Below are positions 18,701-27,077 of a stretch of DNA of 64,000 nt, one piece after another. Location of the stretch: the NCBI RefSeq assembly GCF_011045195.1, contig NZ_CP049199.1, positions 2,852,001 to 2,916,000 of the forward strand, given 5' to 3'. The translations under genes were made by a program, and so were the position numbers. This DNA comes from Caulobacter soli. Lineage in GTDB: Bacteria > Pseudomonadota > Alphaproteobacteria > Caulobacterales > Caulobacteraceae. Under the pieces are notes generated by a model. That model was not told the DNA's origin and searched no databases. It saw only the letters and a list, made by a program, of their open reading frames with translations. Numbering within the stretch: position 1 is the first letter of the stretch; the number at the start of each line of letters is the position of its first letter.

Positions 18701-18817
18701 CTGGTCCCCCTGGGCGGGCGCGGCCTGCTGGGCCTGCGCGGCCGAACCGATCGCCACGGCGGCGCACGAGGCCAGCAGCGCGGCGCGCAGGACGAGAGTG
18801 TTGCGAACGAAATTCAT
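15743..18817 (-). CDS. TonB-dependent receptor (oligosaccharide type)
   Basis: 1024-residue outer-membrane receptor. The signal peptide is at residues 1 to about 29 (ending AAQAQ). A TonB-box-like segment DTVVVTG lies near residue 50. The plug domain runs to about residue 180 (LRGLPGTFARTTLNGG), and a 22-strand barrel ends in an aromatic residue (TMRAKF). The start is ATG 18817 with GGGGAGG upstream; the extension to 18907 runs through the promoter. Its place next to an alginate-lyase-family gene suggests import of uronate oligomers. Promoter and candidate operators lie at 18863-18945. Confidence 0.88.
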   Translation of the reverse strand: MNFVRNTLVLRAALLASCAAVAIGSAAQAQQAAPAQGDQAKTEDSVVDTVVVTGFRAAYANAIATKRDTLQVSDGISSDGLGRFPDLNVGEAIQRVPGIQINREADSRNATISLRGLPGTFARTTLNGGAFADPVLNGSTPLGAFNSDIFTAINVIKSPLASDLAGGLSGNIDLRIAPALQRKDGGFAKVSYEYNDLGDLGSPLASLGYNKHLTDDFAVFGVVAWKDEKFRRDSITVNSWANKLGAIQVGNQKAAGQNPVYDALAAANPGGVYYPSQTRQLVKYNRGTTISAATGFEWQINENWKLGANAFLTDRKLDDATNNLLYIDAGGGQGTNTGLVAGSAVAHITDIGTPYIVQTPNGPRAYINKFSAENINTFDSVRSEPAENSTWAINPTLEFKNDDWRMTANLTVSRAKAQANQIELDVIQNPYRNLSGLNGITTSVDLHGSNLADYTAILNTPLATHILAGGYTIPTAANQATQAGAQMPGQAAGIAGHKFGITGTNGKADNDLDSFQLDFERTFAETPFLTSIQFGGRAERLKFVSSGSRNTSLGAQTQNITPDMASQLSYAQDFFGGKAGGPTSNWMNVDVNRILSAITPINTAALPAQFAMNPATGVFLTPYGFVNNYWDGNYWNNNFTNANDVYSAYLMAKFKVDLGNVPVRGALGARYEYTQNDITALNCANCSSAQATAAGPVNHSLTTKDYSRHYDYWLPSLVLAADLREDLILRFAAYSTYVRPQPRDIVPTSYVQVPTDLTIDPVYTVTIGATDLKPYTSDSLDLSLEWYNRPGGLVSLAVYRKKIDGYIGPITDGAALCPANGQIPGLDVNLGTLTVDNSSGTPKCMSSNTFNIGGVQKKAQVNISGQTNQNAMTVTGVEFNIQQNFDFLRGFWKNFGGAFNYSFVNIDGKDTAGKDITLPSVSKNNLNLIGFYESDKFGVRLVYNWRDKYDLAAGNSFVGDARTVKARSQLDASASYNISEALTISVDAFNLTDATRSEYENDPMLPRRIDYDGRTYQVTMRAKF

Positions 18818-18862
18818 GGATCCTCCCCTGGGCGCGTCTGATTGGGCGCCCTTATGAATGGA

Positions 18863-18945
18863 GTTATCCGACCAATCGAGAAATGTGTCAATGATTGGTA
18901 ATGCCAATTATCAAATTGGCCAACCGGTATGGTCAGGCCAAAATT
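18863..18945 (-). promoter_or_regulatory. promoter and palindromic operators upstream of the uronate-type TBDR
   Basis: On the minus strand: TTGACA (18891-18886), 17-nt spacer, GATAAC (18868-18863). ATTGG-TAATG-CCAAT (18894-18908) sits directly upstream of the -35, and ACCAAT (18871-18876) lies in the spacer. Further up is GGTCAGGCC (18931-18939). The ATTGGT...CCAAT pattern resembles operators of FadR-subfamily GntR regulators of hexuronate genes (ExuR/UxuR). No such regulator gene is in the window. Confidence 0.55.
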
Positions 18946-19026
18946 CGAGGAGGCAAGACCAGACGCGCTATCGCTTGCTGCGATTGGGATTGCCGATTTT
19001 TTGGGGTGGGCCACCGCGCCTCCTTG

Positions 19027-19265
19027 ATCCCTCTCTCTTAGAGAGAGGGAGGGGCCCGCCGCGAAGCGGTGGGAGGGTGAGAGGTTACAGTCTGTCAGGA
19101 AGAAACGCTGACGAGGGCGCGCGTGTCGGCGACCGCATTGACGAGGGACGTCTAGGCAGCTTCAAAGAAGGCTCGAAGGTTCTGGATTTGCTGGAGAAGG
19201 TGAAACCTCTCACCCTCCCACCGCCTGCGGCGGCGGGCCCCTCCCTCTCTCTAAGAGAGAGGGAT
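19027..19265. repeat. long inverted repeat, about 60-bp arms
   Basis: The left arm 19027-19086 and right arm 19204-19265 are near-perfect inverse copies, with small differences in the GCGG-rich middle. They are separated by about 117 nt. Each arm contains a CTCTCTCTTA/TAAGAGAGAG palindrome at its outer end. No reading frame stands out. The element fills most of the gap 18946-19270 between the TBDR promoter and the end of the efflux operon, and its right arm overlaps the nodT-like 3' region. It looks like a non-autonomous mobile element or a bidirectional terminator. Confidence 0.75.
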
Positions 19266-19270
19266 TCTCG

Positions 19271-20704
19271 TTAGCTCTGCGGCTTCCAGCCGCCGCCCAA
19301 GGCCTGGATCAGGGCCACGGCCGTGGTCTGGCGGGCCACCGTGGCGGCCAGCAAGGTCCGCCGCGCCGACAGGGCCGAGGCCTGGGCCGAGACGACGTCC
19401 GTGTAGGCCACTTGCCCGGCCTTGTACTGGTTGAGGATCATCTGCTCGGTCTGGTCGGCGGCGTCCGAACTGGTCTTCAGCAAGGCGTAGCGGCGCTCCA
19501 GCACCTGGGCGGCGGTCAATTGGTTTTCCACGTCCTCGAAAGCGGCCAAGGCGGTCTGGCGATAATCGGCGACCGAAGCGTCGTAGGACGCCCTCGCCTG
19601 CTCCACCCGCGCTTTCCGGGCCCCGGCGTCGAACAGGGTCTGGGCGGCGCTGAGGCCCAATGACCAGGTATTGGCCGAGGCGCTGAACAGATCGCCCAGG
19701 CTGGAGGCGCTGGAATTGCCCGAAGCGGTCAGGCCAAAGGTCGGGAAGAAGGCCGCGCGGGCCACGCCGATGTCGGCGTTGGCGGCGGCCACCCGGCGCT
19801 CGGCGGCGGCGATGTCGGGACGGCGCTCCAGCAGGGTCGAGGGCACGCCGGCCGGGATCTCGGGAACGCGGGCGCTCCAGTTGGGATCGGCGGCCAGGCG
19901 GAAGCCGCTGGCCGGTTCGCCGACCAGGGTGGCGATGGCGTTCTCATAGGCGGCGCGATTCTGACGCAGGCTCTCCAGATCGGCCTGGGCCCCCGCCAGC
20001 TGGGTGGTGGCCTGCAGCACGTCGGACTTGGGCGCGATGGCGGCGTTGTAGCGGTTCTGGGTGATGGTCAGGCTGCGCTGGTAGCCCTCGACCGTCTTGC
20101 CCACGAGGGCCAGCTCGGCGTCGGTCTGGCGCAGGCCCAGATAGTTCACGGCCAGTTCGCCCTGCATGGACAGACGCGCCCCGGCCAGGTCCGCCGCGCT
20201 GGCCTGCTCGCCGGCCTTGGCGCCGGTGACGCCGTTGCGGATGCGGCCCCATAGGTCCGGCTCCCAGCTGGCGCCGATGCCGACTTGGTAGCGGTTGGCG
20301 CTGCCCGAGCCGCCCGTCGAACCGGAGCCGGAATTGGCCGAGGCCGAACCGTGCGACCGCGTCGCCGAGCCCGACAGGTCGATGGTCGGAAACAGCGCGG
20401 CGCGCTGCTCGCGCACCAGGGCGCGGGCCTGGCGATAGTTGGCCTCGGCGGCGGCGATGGTCTGGTTGGAGACGTTGACCTTGCCGATCAGGGCGTCCAG
20501 CTGCGGATCGCCCAGCAGGCTCCACCAGTCGCCGCGATCGATCAGGTCGCCGGGCGTCGCCGCCTTCCAGCCGTCCAGCGCCTTGTAGGTCGCGGGCAAG
20601 GCCGTGGCCGAGACCTGTGGCTTCTCATAGGCGGGCCCGACCGTGCAGGCCGACAGCAAGGTCAGGGCGGAACCGGCGACGGCAAGGTGCTTGAACGAAG
20701 GCAT
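19271..20704 (-). CDS. RND efflux outer-membrane lipoprotein (NodT/OprM family)
   Basis: 477-residue TolC-like channel. The signal ends in a lipobox (LLSAC, lipidated Cys20), and the N-terminus CTVGPAYEKPQV is typical of NodT/OprM. Two repeats of long coiled-coil helices follow (about residues 75-260 and 285-470). It starts at ATG 20704, sharing one base with the stop of the upstream RND gene (TAATG). As the last gene of the operon it completes a tripartite pump. The C-terminus ends in LGGGWKPQS. Confidence 0.9.
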   Translation of the reverse strand: MPSFKHLAVAGSALTLLSACTVGPAYEKPQVSATALPATYKALDGWKAATPGDLIDRGDWWSLLGDPQLDALIGKVNVSNQTIAAAEANYRQARALVREQRAALFPTIDLSGSATRSHGSASANSGSGSTGGSGSANRYQVGIGASWEPDLWGRIRNGVTGAKAGEQASAADLAGARLSMQGELAVNYLGLRQTDAELALVGKTVEGYQRSLTITQNRYNAAIAPKSDVLQATTQLAGAQADLESLRQNRAAYENAIATLVGEPASGFRLAADPNWSARVPEIPAGVPSTLLERRPDIAAAERRVAAANADIGVARAAFFPTFGLTASGNSSASSLGDLFSASANTWSLGLSAAQTLFDAGARKARVEQARASYDASVADYRQTALAAFEDVENQLTAAQVLERRYALLKTSSDAADQTEQMILNQYKAGQVAYTDVVSAQASALSARRTLLAATVARQTTAVALIQALGGGWKPQS

Positions 20705-23700
20705 TAGACGGGCTCCGGCGCGGAGGGCATGTGGGCCAGGTAGCGCTCGTCGCGCGCCTTGCCCCGCAGGCGGTCGAGATAGACGTAGACGACCGGGGTG
20801 GTGATCAGGGTCAGAAGTTGGCTGGCGATCAGGCCGCCGATGATGGTGATGCCCAACGGACGCCGCAGCTCGGCCCCCTCCCCGAAACCGATGGCCAGGG
20901 GCAAGGCGCCCAGGGCGGCGGCCAGGGTGGTCATCAGGATCGGACGGAAGCGCAGGAGGCTGGCCTCGCGCACCGCCTCAAGCGCCGTCAGCCCACGCGA
21001 ACGCTGGGCCTCCAGGGCGAAGTCGATGATCAGGATGGCGTTCTTCTTGACGATGCCCAGCAGCAGGAACACTCCGATCAGGGCGATCACCGAGAACTCC
21101 ATCTTGAAGACCAGCAGGGCCAGCAGGGCCCCGACCCCGGCGGCCGGCAGGGTCGACAGCACGGTCAGCGGGTGGACGTAGCTCTCGTAGAGAATACCCA
21201 GCACGATGTAGATCGCCACGATGGCGGCGGCGACCAGGAACGGCTGCTGCTTGTTCTGGTCCTGGGCGCTGCGGGCGCTGCCCTGGAAGCTGCCGCGCAC
21301 ATTGGTCGGCATGGCGATGTCGGCCTCGGCCTGCTTGATGGCCGCCTGGGCGTCGCTGAGAGACACTCCGTCAGCCAGGTTGAACGACACCGTGGTGGCC
21401 AGTTCACCGTTCTGGTGGTTGATCGAGGTCGGGGTGGCGGCCTGGGCGACGCTAGAGATGGCGCTGAGCGGGGTCATCGGCGTGCGGGTGGTGTTCAGCG
21501 CCGAACCGGTCGAGGCGTCGCGCAGGGCCGGGTTAACCGCCGCGCCGCTGGTCGAGGTCGCCGTCGTCCCGCCGCTGGCCCCGCTGGCGCTGGTCGGCAC
21601 ATAGACGTCGTTCAACGCCTCGGGTCCGGCCGAGAACCGGCGGTCCCATTCCATGATCACGGCGTACTGGTTGATGTCCTCGTAGATCGTGGCGACCTGG
21701 CGTTGGCCAAAGGCGTTGTAGAGCGCGTTGTCGACGGCGCGCGGCGTGACGCCCATGCGCGAGGCGCTGTCGCGGTCGATGGTGACGAAGGTCTCGACCC
21801 CGTTCTCGGACTGGTCGCTGTCGACGTCGGTCATCACGTCGGAGCGGGCCTTCATGGCCTCGGCCAGCTTGGGCGCCCAATCCTTCAGCGCCTGACTGGA
21901 GTCGCTAGTCAGGGTGTACTGATAGGTCGAATTGCTCTGCCGCCCGCCCATCCGCACGTCCTGGACGGGGTTGAGGAAGACGCTGATGCCGGTGACCCTC
22001 TGTAGCTTGGGCCGCAGGCGATTGATCACCGCCGAGCCCTTCTCCTTGCGGTCGTCCGCCCCGTTGCCCAGGGGCTTGAGATTGACGAACAGGAAGCCGC
22101 CGCCGGCCCGGGCGCCGCCAGTGAAGCCGACCACGGTGTCGACGCCGGGATCCTTGCGGATGATGTTGACCACCTGCTTGAGCTTATCCTGCATGACGTG
22201 GAACGACACGCTCTGGTCGGCGCGCAGGCCGGCCTGGATCTGGCCGCTGTCCTGCTGGGGGAAGAAGCCCTTGGGCACGGCGACATAGAGCCAGGCGGTC
22301 AGGCCGATCACCACCACCAGGATCAGCAGCACCACCGGCTTGGCGGCCAGGGCCCAGTCGAGGCTGTATTCGTAGGTCTTGTGGACGCGATTGAAGCCGG
22401 CCTCGAACCAGCGCGCGATCCGGCCCTCCTGCTGGCCTTCCTTGGGCGGACGCAGCAGGTAGGCGCACATCATCGGCGTGGTGGTCAGCGAAATGACCAG
22501 CGAGATCATCACCGCCGACGACAGGGTGACGGCGAACTCGCGGAACAACCGTCCCACCTGGCCGCCCATGAACAGCAGGGGGATGAAGACGGCGACCAGC
22601 GAGATGCTGATCGACAGCACGGTGAACCCGACCTCGCGCGCGCCCAGCAGCGCGGCCTTGAAGCGGTCCATGCCCTTTTCGATGTGGCGCTGGGTGTTTT
22701 CCAGCACGACGATGGCGTCGTCGACCACGAAGCCGGTGGCCACGGTGATGGCCATCAGGGACAGGTTGTTGAGCGAAAAGCCCAGCAGGTACATCACCCC
22801 GAACGTGCCCAGCAGCGAGACGATGGTCGCCGCCGCCGGGATGAAGGTGGCGCGGGCGCTGCGCAGGAAGGCGCTGACCACCAGAACCACCAGCACGATC
22901 GAGATCAGCAGGGTGATCTCGATCTCCTTGAGCGAGGCGCGGATCGAGTTGGTGCTGTCGCTGGCCACGGCCACGTTGATGTCGCCGGGCAATTGGGCGC
23001 GCAGTTCCGGCAAGGTGGCGCGAACGCTGTCGACGGTCTGGATGATGTTGGCGCCCGGCTGTCGGGTGACCAGGATGATGATCGCGGGCTTGCCGTTGAA
23101 CAGGCCCAGGGTCCGGGTGTCGGCGACGCTGTCGGTGACCTCGGCCACATCCATCAGCCGCACCGGGGCGTCGCCCCGCCAGGCCACGACCAGGCCGGCA
23201 TAGTCGGCGGCCTTGCGTCCGCCGGGGCTGGTGTAGACTTGGAACCGCCGCCCCGCGCCCTCGACCTGGCCCTTGGGTCGGTTGGCGTTGGCCGACTGCA
23301 CCGCGGCGCGGACGTCCTCGAGCGCGATGCCATACTGGTTCAGCAGGAACGGATTGACCGACACCCGCACGGCCGGCAGCGAGCCGCCGCCGATCTCAAC
23401 GTCGCCCACGCCCGTCACCTGCGACAGGCGCTGGGCCACGATGTTGGACACCGCGTCGTAGATCTGGCCCGGGGTCTTGGTGTCGCTGGTCAGGGCCAGG
23501 ATGATGACCGGGGCGTCCGAAGGGTTCTGCTTGCGGTAGCTGGGATTGCTTTTCAGCGTGGCCGGCAGGTCCGAGCGGGCGGCGTTGATGGCGGCCTGCA
23601 CCTCGCGCGCGGCGCCGTCGATGTTGCGGTTGAGGTCGAACTGCAGGGTCACCCGGGCCGAGCCGGTGCTGCTCTGCGAGGTCATCTCGGTGACGCCGGG

Positions 23701-23922
23701 GATCGTGCCCAGCCGCCGTTCCAGCGGGGTGGCGACGCTGGAGGCCATGGTCTCGGGACTGGCGCCCGACAGGCTGCTGGACACCGAGATCGTCGGATAG
23801 TCCACCTGCGGCAGGGGCGAGACCGGCAGCACGAAGAAGGCGGCGATCCCCGCCATCGCCAGGCCGATCGTCAACAGGACCGTGGCCACCGGCCGCTTGA
23901 TGAAGGGCGCCGACAAATTCAC
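20704..23922 (-). CDS. mdtC: RND multidrug efflux transporter, MdtC type
   Basis: 1072-residue inner-membrane proton antiporter of the HAE-1/MdtBC group. The N-terminus is FIKRPVATVLLTIGLAMAG, and the PLPQVDYPTI motif follows the first helix. The TM4 proton relay is in the region GFVVDDAIVVLEN, and two periplasmic porter/docking lobes are present. It is longer than the usual 1025-1040 residues because of a Ser/Thr/Gly/Ala-rich insert at about residues 773-810. The GTG start overlaps the upstream gene as GTGA. It probably forms a heterotrimer with the MdtB-like product. Confidence 0.9.
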   Translation of the reverse strand: MNLSAPFIKRPVATVLLTIGLAMAGIAAFFVLPVSPLPQVDYPTISVSSSLSGASPETMASSVATPLERRLGTIPGVTEMTSQSSTGSARVTLQFDLNRNIDGAAREVQAAINAARSDLPATLKSNPSYRKQNPSDAPVIILALTSDTKTPGQIYDAVSNIVAQRLSQVTGVGDVEIGGGSLPAVRVSVNPFLLNQYGIALEDVRAAVQSANANRPKGQVEGAGRRFQVYTSPGGRKAADYAGLVVAWRGDAPVRLMDVAEVTDSVADTRTLGLFNGKPAIIILVTRQPGANIIQTVDSVRATLPELRAQLPGDINVAVASDSTNSIRASLKEIEITLLISIVLVVLVVSAFLRSARATFIPAAATIVSLLGTFGVMYLLGFSLNNLSLMAITVATGFVVDDAIVVLENTQRHIEKGMDRFKAALLGAREVGFTVLSISISLVAVFIPLLFMGGQVGRLFREFAVTLSSAVMISLVISLTTTPMMCAYLLRPPKEGQQEGRIARWFEAGFNRVHKTYEYSLDWALAAKPVVLLILVVVIGLTAWLYVAVPKGFFPQQDSGQIQAGLRADQSVSFHVMQDKLKQVVNIIRKDPGVDTVVGFTGGARAGGGFLFVNLKPLGNGADDRKEKGSAVINRLRPKLQRVTGISVFLNPVQDVRMGGRQSNSTYQYTLTSDSSQALKDWAPKLAEAMKARSDVMTDVDSDQSENGVETFVTIDRDSASRMGVTPRAVDNALYNAFGQRQVATIYEDINQYAVIMEWDRRFSAGPEALNDVYVPTSASGASGGTTATSTSGAAVNPALRDASTGSALNTTRTPMTPLSAISSVAQAATPTSINHQNGELATTVSFNLADGVSLSDAQAAIKQAEADIAMPTNVRGSFQGSARSAQDQNKQQPFLVAAAIVAIYIVLGILYESYVHPLTVLSTLPAAGVGALLALLVFKMEFSVIALIGVFLLLGIVKKNAILIIDFALEAQRSRGLTALEAVREASLLRFRPILMTTLAAALGALPLAIGFGEGAELRRPLGITIIGGLIASQLLTLITTPVVYVYLDRLRGKARDERYLAHMPSAPEPV

Positions 23923-26900
23923 GACGGCGCCCCCGGGAGCGGCTCGGGGTCAATCCGATCGGGCGCGACGTGGTCGTCGTGCTCGCGGTGGATCCCCTTG
24001 TCGGCCGGCGCCAGCTTGTCGAAGGCCAGATAGATCACCGGGGTGGTGAACATGGTCAGCAGCTGACTAACCAGCAGGCCGCCGAAGATGGCGATACCCA
24101 GCGGCCGGCGCAGCTCGCCCCCCTCGCCGAAGCTCAGCATTAGCGGGATGGCCGCGAACAGGGCCGCCAGCGTCGTCATCAGGATCGGGCGGAAGCGCAG
24201 GATGGCGGCCTGGAAGATCGCCTCCTCCGGCGTCTTGCCCTCGTTGCGCTGCGCGTCGATCGCGAAGTCGATCATCATGATCGCGTTCTTCTTGACGATG
24301 CCGATCAGCAGGATGATGCCGATGATGCCGATCACGCCCAGGTCGTTGCCGGTGATCCACAGGGCCAGCAGCGCGCCGACGCCCGCCGACGGCAGGGTCG
24401 ACAGGATGGTCAGTGGGTGGATGTAGCTCTCGTAGAGCACGCCCAGCACGATGTAGACGCAGACCACCGCCGCCAGGATCAACCACAGCTGATTGCTGAG
24501 CGAGTTCTCGTAGGCCCCCGCCGCGCCCAGGAAGGTGTGGGTGACGGCCACCGGCATGCCGATGTCCTTCATGGCCGCGCGGATGTCGTCGACCGCCTTG
24601 CCCAGCGAAACGCCCGGCGCGGTGTCGAAGCCGATCGTGGTGGCCGGGAACTGCGAGACGTGGGTCACCTGCAGCGGAGCGGTCTGTTCCTTGATGGTCG
24701 AGATCGCCGACAGCGGCGTGGGCTGGCCGCCGCCGGTCTTCAGGTTCAGCAGGCCCAGAGAGTCCGGCGCGGTCAGCAGGCCGGGCTTGGCCTCCAGGAT
24801 CACGCGGTACTGGTTGGTCTCGGTGAAGATCGTCGAGACGATCCGCTGGCCGAAGGCGCTGTAGAGGGCGTCGTCGATATCCGAGGCGGTGATCGACAGG
24901 CGCGCGGCGGTGTCGCGATCGATATCCACATAGGCCGCCGCCCCGGTGGCGCTGGCGTCGCTATAGACATTGCGCACCGACTTCACGCTGGCCAGGCGCT
25001 CGGCCAGCTTGCCCGCCCATTGCTTGACCACGACGGTGTCGGCGCCTTCCAGCGACAGCCGGTAGAGGGTCGGGCCGGTCTCGGCGTCGATCGTCAGGTC
25101 CTGGGTAGGCTGGAGATAGAGGGTCACGCCCGGCACGCCGGCCACGCGGTCGCGCAGCCGCTGCATGATCTTCTCCTGCGAGCCTTTGCGGTCGGCCTTC
25201 AGGTTGATCAGCATCTGCCCGGTGTGGAGCATCGAGTTGTTGGCGCCGTCGACGCCGATGAACGAGCTGAGGCTCTCCACCGCCGGATCGTCGAGGATGG
25301 CCTTGGCGGCCTGCTGCTGCAGCCCCGCCATGCGGTCGTACGAGACCGACTGCTCGACCTCAGTCCGCGCCTGGAGCTGGCCGGTGTCCTGGGTCGGGAA
25401 CAGGCCCTTGGGGATGACCATGTAGAGCAAGGCGGTCAGGGCGAAGGTCGCCACGGCCACGACCAGGGTCGCCTTCTGGCGCTCCAGCACCCAGGCCAGG
25501 CCCTTTTCGTACTGACGCTCGACGCGCTCGAACAGCGCCTGGGACTTCTGGGCGATCTTGCCCTGATGCTCTTCGCCCTCACCTTCTCCGGCCGGCTTGA
25601 GCCAGCGAGCCGACAGCATCGGCGTCAGGGTCAGCGACACCACCGCCGAGATCAGGATGGTGATGGCCAGGGTGATGGCGAATTCGCGGAACAGCCGCCC
25701 GACCACGTCGCCCATGAACAGCAGCGGGATCAGCACCGCGATCAGCGACACGGTCAGCGAGATGATCGTGAAGCCGATCTCCTTGGCGCCCTGAAGCGCC
25801 GCCGCCATCGGCTTGACGCCCTTCTCCAGGTGCCTGGAGATGTTCTCGATCATGACGATGGCGTCGTCGACCACGAAGCCTGTGGCGATGGTCAGCGCCA
25901 TCAGGGACAGGTTGTTCAGCGAGAAGCCCATCAGATACATCACCCCGCACGAGCCGATCAGCGAGATCGGCACGGCCAGGCCGGCGATCAGGGTGGCGCG
26001 CAGGCTGTGCAGGAAGAAGAAGATCACCACCACGACCATGACCACGGCCAGCAGCAGCTCCATCTCCACGTGGTGGACCGAGCCGCGAATGCCGGTGGTG
26101 CGGTCGGCCAACACCTTGACCTCGAGAGTGGCGGGCAGGCCCTCCTCCAGCTCCGGCAGCTTGGCCTTGATGGCGTCGACGGTGGCGATGACGTTGGCGC
26201 CGGGCTGGCGCTGGACGTTGACGATGATCGCCGGCGTATCGTTGGCCCAGGCGCCCAGGCGGGTGTTCTCGGCGCTCTGCACGACCTGGGCGATGTCGCG
26301 CAGGCGGATCGGGGCGCCGTTCTTGTAGCTGACGATAAGCTTCGAATAGTCGTCGACGGTCAGCAATTGGTCGTTGGCGTTGATCGTGTAGCTGCGGGTC
26401 GGCCCGTCAAAACTGCCCTTGGCGCTGTTGGCGTTGGCGCTGCTGATCGCGGTCTGCACATTGGCCAGGGTGACGCCGTAGCTGGCCATGGCCTGGGTGT
26501 CGGCCTGGATGCGGATGGCCGGACGCTGGCCGCCGCTGAGGCTGACCAGGCCCACGCCCGAGACCTGGCTGATCTTCTGGGCGAGCCGCGTGTTGACCAG
26601 GTTCTGCACCTCGGTCAGCGGCAGGGTGTCAGACGTCACCGCCAGGGTCAGGACCGGCGCGTCGGCCGGATTGACCTTGGCGTAGACCGGCGGAGCCGGC
26701 AGGTCGGCCGGCAGCAGGCTGTTGGCCCCGTTGATCGCCGCCTGCACCTCCTGCTCGGCGACGTCCAGGCTTTCACCCAGATTGAACTGCAGGGTGATGA
26801 CCGAGGCCCCGGCCGTGCTGACCGAGCTCATCCGCGACAGGCCCGCCATCTCGCCCAGCTGGCGCTCCAGCGGGGCGGTGACGGTCTGGCTCATCACCTC

Positions 26901-27068
26901 GGGGCTGGCCCCGGGATAGAGGGTCTGGATCTGGATCGTGGGATAGTCGACTTGCGGCAGGGCCGACAGCGGCAGCAGCTTGAAGCCGACCAGGCCGGCC
27001 AGGACGATGGCCGCCATGAACAGGGCCGTGGCGACCGGCCGCTGGATGAAGGGCTGAGAGGGATTCAT
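23919..27068 (-). CDS. mdtB: RND multidrug efflux transporter, MdtB type
   Basis: 1049-residue RND pump subunit, paired with the next gene as in E. coli mdtBC. It shows FIQRPVATALFMAAIVLAG, then LPQVDYPTIQI, the TM4 region GFVVDDAIVMIENISRH and the C-terminal half FGEGGELRRPLGIAIFGGL. Twelve membrane helices and two large periplasmic loops are apparent. The start is ATG 27068, nine bases after the adaptor gene. The C-terminal tail is charged and His/Asp-rich. Confidence 0.9.
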   Translation of the reverse strand: MNPSQPFIQRPVATALFMAAIVLAGLVGFKLLPLSALPQVDYPTIQIQTLYPGASPEVMSQTVTAPLERQLGEMAGLSRMSSVSTAGASVITLQFNLGESLDVAEQEVQAAINGANSLLPADLPAPPVYAKVNPADAPVLTLAVTSDTLPLTEVQNLVNTRLAQKISQVSGVGLVSLSGGQRPAIRIQADTQAMASYGVTLANVQTAISSANANSAKGSFDGPTRSYTINANDQLLTVDDYSKLIVSYKNGAPIRLRDIAQVVQSAENTRLGAWANDTPAIIVNVQRQPGANVIATVDAIKAKLPELEEGLPATLEVKVLADRTTGIRGSVHHVEMELLLAVVMVVVVIFFFLHSLRATLIAGLAVPISLIGSCGVMYLMGFSLNNLSLMALTIATGFVVDDAIVMIENISRHLEKGVKPMAAALQGAKEIGFTIISLTVSLIAVLIPLLFMGDVVGRLFREFAITLAITILISAVVSLTLTPMLSARWLKPAGEGEGEEHQGKIAQKSQALFERVERQYEKGLAWVLERQKATLVVAVATFALTALLYMVIPKGLFPTQDTGQLQARTEVEQSVSYDRMAGLQQQAAKAILDDPAVESLSSFIGVDGANNSMLHTGQMLINLKADRKGSQEKIMQRLRDRVAGVPGVTLYLQPTQDLTIDAETGPTLYRLSLEGADTVVVKQWAGKLAERLASVKSVRNVYSDASATGAAAYVDIDRDTAARLSITASDIDDALYSAFGQRIVSTIFTETNQYRVILEAKPGLLTAPDSLGLLNLKTGGGQPTPLSAISTIKEQTAPLQVTHVSQFPATTIGFDTAPGVSLGKAVDDIRAAMKDIGMPVAVTHTFLGAAGAYENSLSNQLWLILAAVVCVYIVLGVLYESYIHPLTILSTLPSAGVGALLALWITGNDLGVIGIIGIILLIGIVKKNAIMMIDFAIDAQRNEGKTPEEAIFQAAILRFRPILMTTLAALFAAIPLMLSFGEGGELRRPLGIAIFGGLLVSQLLTMFTTPVIYLAFDKLAPADKGIHREHDDHVAPDRIDPEPLPGAPS

Positions 27069-27077
27069 GGCGCGGGC

